Source of the DNA: Trichosporon coremiiforme
Lineage: Eukaryota > Basidiomycota > Tremellomycetes > Trichosporonales > Trichosporonaceae
DNA length: 64,000 nucleotides
Assembly (NCBI GenBank): GCA_039545355.1
Contig: BCJJ01000030.1
Location: 65,954 to 129,953 of the forward strand
Direction: 5' to 3'
The number at the start of each line of letters is the position of its first letter. Position 1 is the stretch's first letter. Under the pieces are notes generated by a model. The model saw nothing but the letters and a program-made list of their open reading frames with translations, was not told where the DNA came from and ran no database searches. Made by a program: the position numbers and the translations under genes. This document shows positions 62,797 through 64,000 of this stretch, in pieces.

Positions 62797-64000
62797 ATGT
62801 CCAACTTCACCCTCACCATCGACGACTTCGACCCCGTCGTCCACTACGGCAACCCCCAGGCCTGGCAGACGCCCAACCCCCAGGATCACCCGGAGTGGTG
62901 GAACGCAACCAGGGAGGAGACAAACTCGGCATGGCACCAGGGTGAGGTGCTACTGAAGGTGCCAGCTGACAACAGCGACGTACCACAACACGACAGCGAA
63001 GGGGGACGACTCCAAGTTCAGCTTCAACTTCACTGGTGAGTTTCGAGCTACTGCGCCCTCTAGCATAGCTAAACATCAGGCAACAAGGTCTCGATCTACG
63101 GCTCGTCGGGCGTGCCCAACTTCGACATTCGGATTGATGGAGAGAATACACCGGCGTGGATGAGCGCAGTCGGCAGCGTGGACGGGAATGGTGGCCGACC
63201 GCTCCTCTACGAGAAGGACGTGACCTACGGGAATCACACGCTCGAGTTCACGAACTATGACGGCTGGTTCCTCCTCGACTTGATCGAGGTCAGCATGCTG
63301 CTTGGCGCTGAGGGGTGAGCTTAATCTTTCCCGCACAGAGCTAATGTCAGCGCCGAGATGAAGAACACGACGGTGGACGACCGCGACACGTCTGTTCTCA
63401 AGTTTGATGGACAGTGGACACAGCAGGAGGGCCCGAACTTCTTCGACAAGACGTCGAGCTACACGAGTGCCGACGGCGCAAGCGTCGCCTTCAACTTCTC
63501 TGGTACGTTTCACCCTGCTTAATGTCGTCTTCGGTTCAAAGCTGACACCAGGCTCGGCCGTGTGGGTCTACGGCGACCAGAAAAATGACCACGGCGAGTT
63601 CAAGGTGCTCCTGAACGGCTCGGAGGTCGCGGTGAACAACGGCCGCTCGGGCTGCGGCGAGGGCTACTCCGCGACATGCGAAAAGCTGCACGGACTTGCG
63701 TTCTTCGCCGGCTCCTTGCCGCAGGGCACGCACGAGGTCAAGATCGTGAACCAGTCGCCTGGCGGCGACAAGCAGACCTTCTTCGGTGAGCTAACCTCGC
63801 GAGCTTGAGCTGACACCAGACCTCGACTACATCGAGTACACGACGCCGAGCCAGTACGCGCCGCCCGAGCTCGTCGGTGCCGCGACGCCGGTCGGCGCGA
63901 ACGAGACGGCCGAGGGCGTCAACGTTACCGGTGTTGGAGCCGTCGGCGGATCGACGTCTGGCGCCTCGCCTTCGGGATCGGCCAGCGCTGGCGCCGGCAA
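62797..64000 (+). CDS. Partial CDS: protein with two galactose-binding-like (jelly-roll) domains and Ser/Thr/Gly linker
   Basis: Exons 62797-62941, 62976-63035, 63080-63314, 63351-63502, 63552-63785 and 63820 onward; the gene runs off the right edge. The first domain starts MSNFTLTIDDFDPVVHYG and contains ATYHNTTAKGDDSKFSFNF, then VSIYGSSGVPNFDIRIDG and a closing FLLDLIEVSML; the second repeats this with TSSYTSADGASVAFNFSG, VWVYGDQKN and HEVKIVNQSPGG. Such DDxxPxVxY-type repeats occur in basidiomycete surface proteins that continue to a Ser/Thr stalk and a single membrane helix, here starting with GGSTSGASPSGSAS at the edge. No signal peptide is visible at the N terminus, so the topology is open. 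Confidence 0.8.

Overview
The window looks like part of a chromosome contig from a GC-rich basidiomycete yeast. It is most like the Tremellomycetes, probably near the Trichosporonales. The evidence is eukaryotic gene structure with many short introns (34-139 nt), GTGAGT-type donors and a branch motif (CTGAC or CTAAC) lying almost against the CAG acceptor, plus fungal proteins such as Trl1, Syo1, PAQR and MFS DHA1. No rRNA, convincing tRNA or CRISPR was seen. The genus is inference. All splice models below were read by hand from frame, donor and branch/acceptor signals.

Layout. Bases 1-9.1 kb: the 3' part of a repeat-rich tail-anchored protein, an intracellular GH3/PA14 beta-glucosidase, a Ser/Asp-rich nucleolar-type protein, and Nse1 of the Smc5/6 complex with an SQ-rich tail. 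9.1-14.5 kb is a 5.4-kb gene-poor stretch in front of a small unknown protein. 16.9-24.4 kb: a signal peptide peptidase, Syo1 (5S RNP import chaperone, minus strand) and an Izh3-like PAQR receptor. 24.4-34.3 kb is sparse: a secreted DPBB/expansin-like protein, a DHA1-type MFS transporter and a SnoaL/NTF2-like protein. 34.3-38.8 kb: a hybrid histidine kinase gene broken by an intact Tc1/mariner (DD34E) element, with a TA target duplication inside the receiver domain. 39.1-43.3 kb: a metallo-beta-lactamase-like protein, a GNAT acetyltransferase and two adjacent DUF3224 paralogues. 43.5-49 kb: folylpolyglutamate synthase and mitochondrial methionyl-tRNA synthetase head to head, then eIF2alpha. 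50.7-55.2 kb: an F-box-like protein and a long Pro/Ser-rich protein. 58.3-64 kb: an alpha/beta hydrolase whose nucleophile position is Gly, the trifunctional tRNA ligase Trl1, and the 5' part of a protein with two galactose-binding-like domains.

Several genes share a theme. Translation and RNA functions recur: Syo1 and a possible Nop8-type factor (60S assembly), eIF2alpha, FPGS with mitochondrial MetRS (both feed formyl-Met-tRNA), and Trl1 (tRNA and HAC1-type mRNA ligation). The most notable observations are the transposon in the kinase receiver domain, whose exact excision would restore the reading frame at that point; eleven isolated N calls in eIF2alpha, every one at a third codon position, as expected from two collapsed alleles or subgenomes; an SQ cluster in Nse1; and the nucleophile-less alpha/beta hydrolase.
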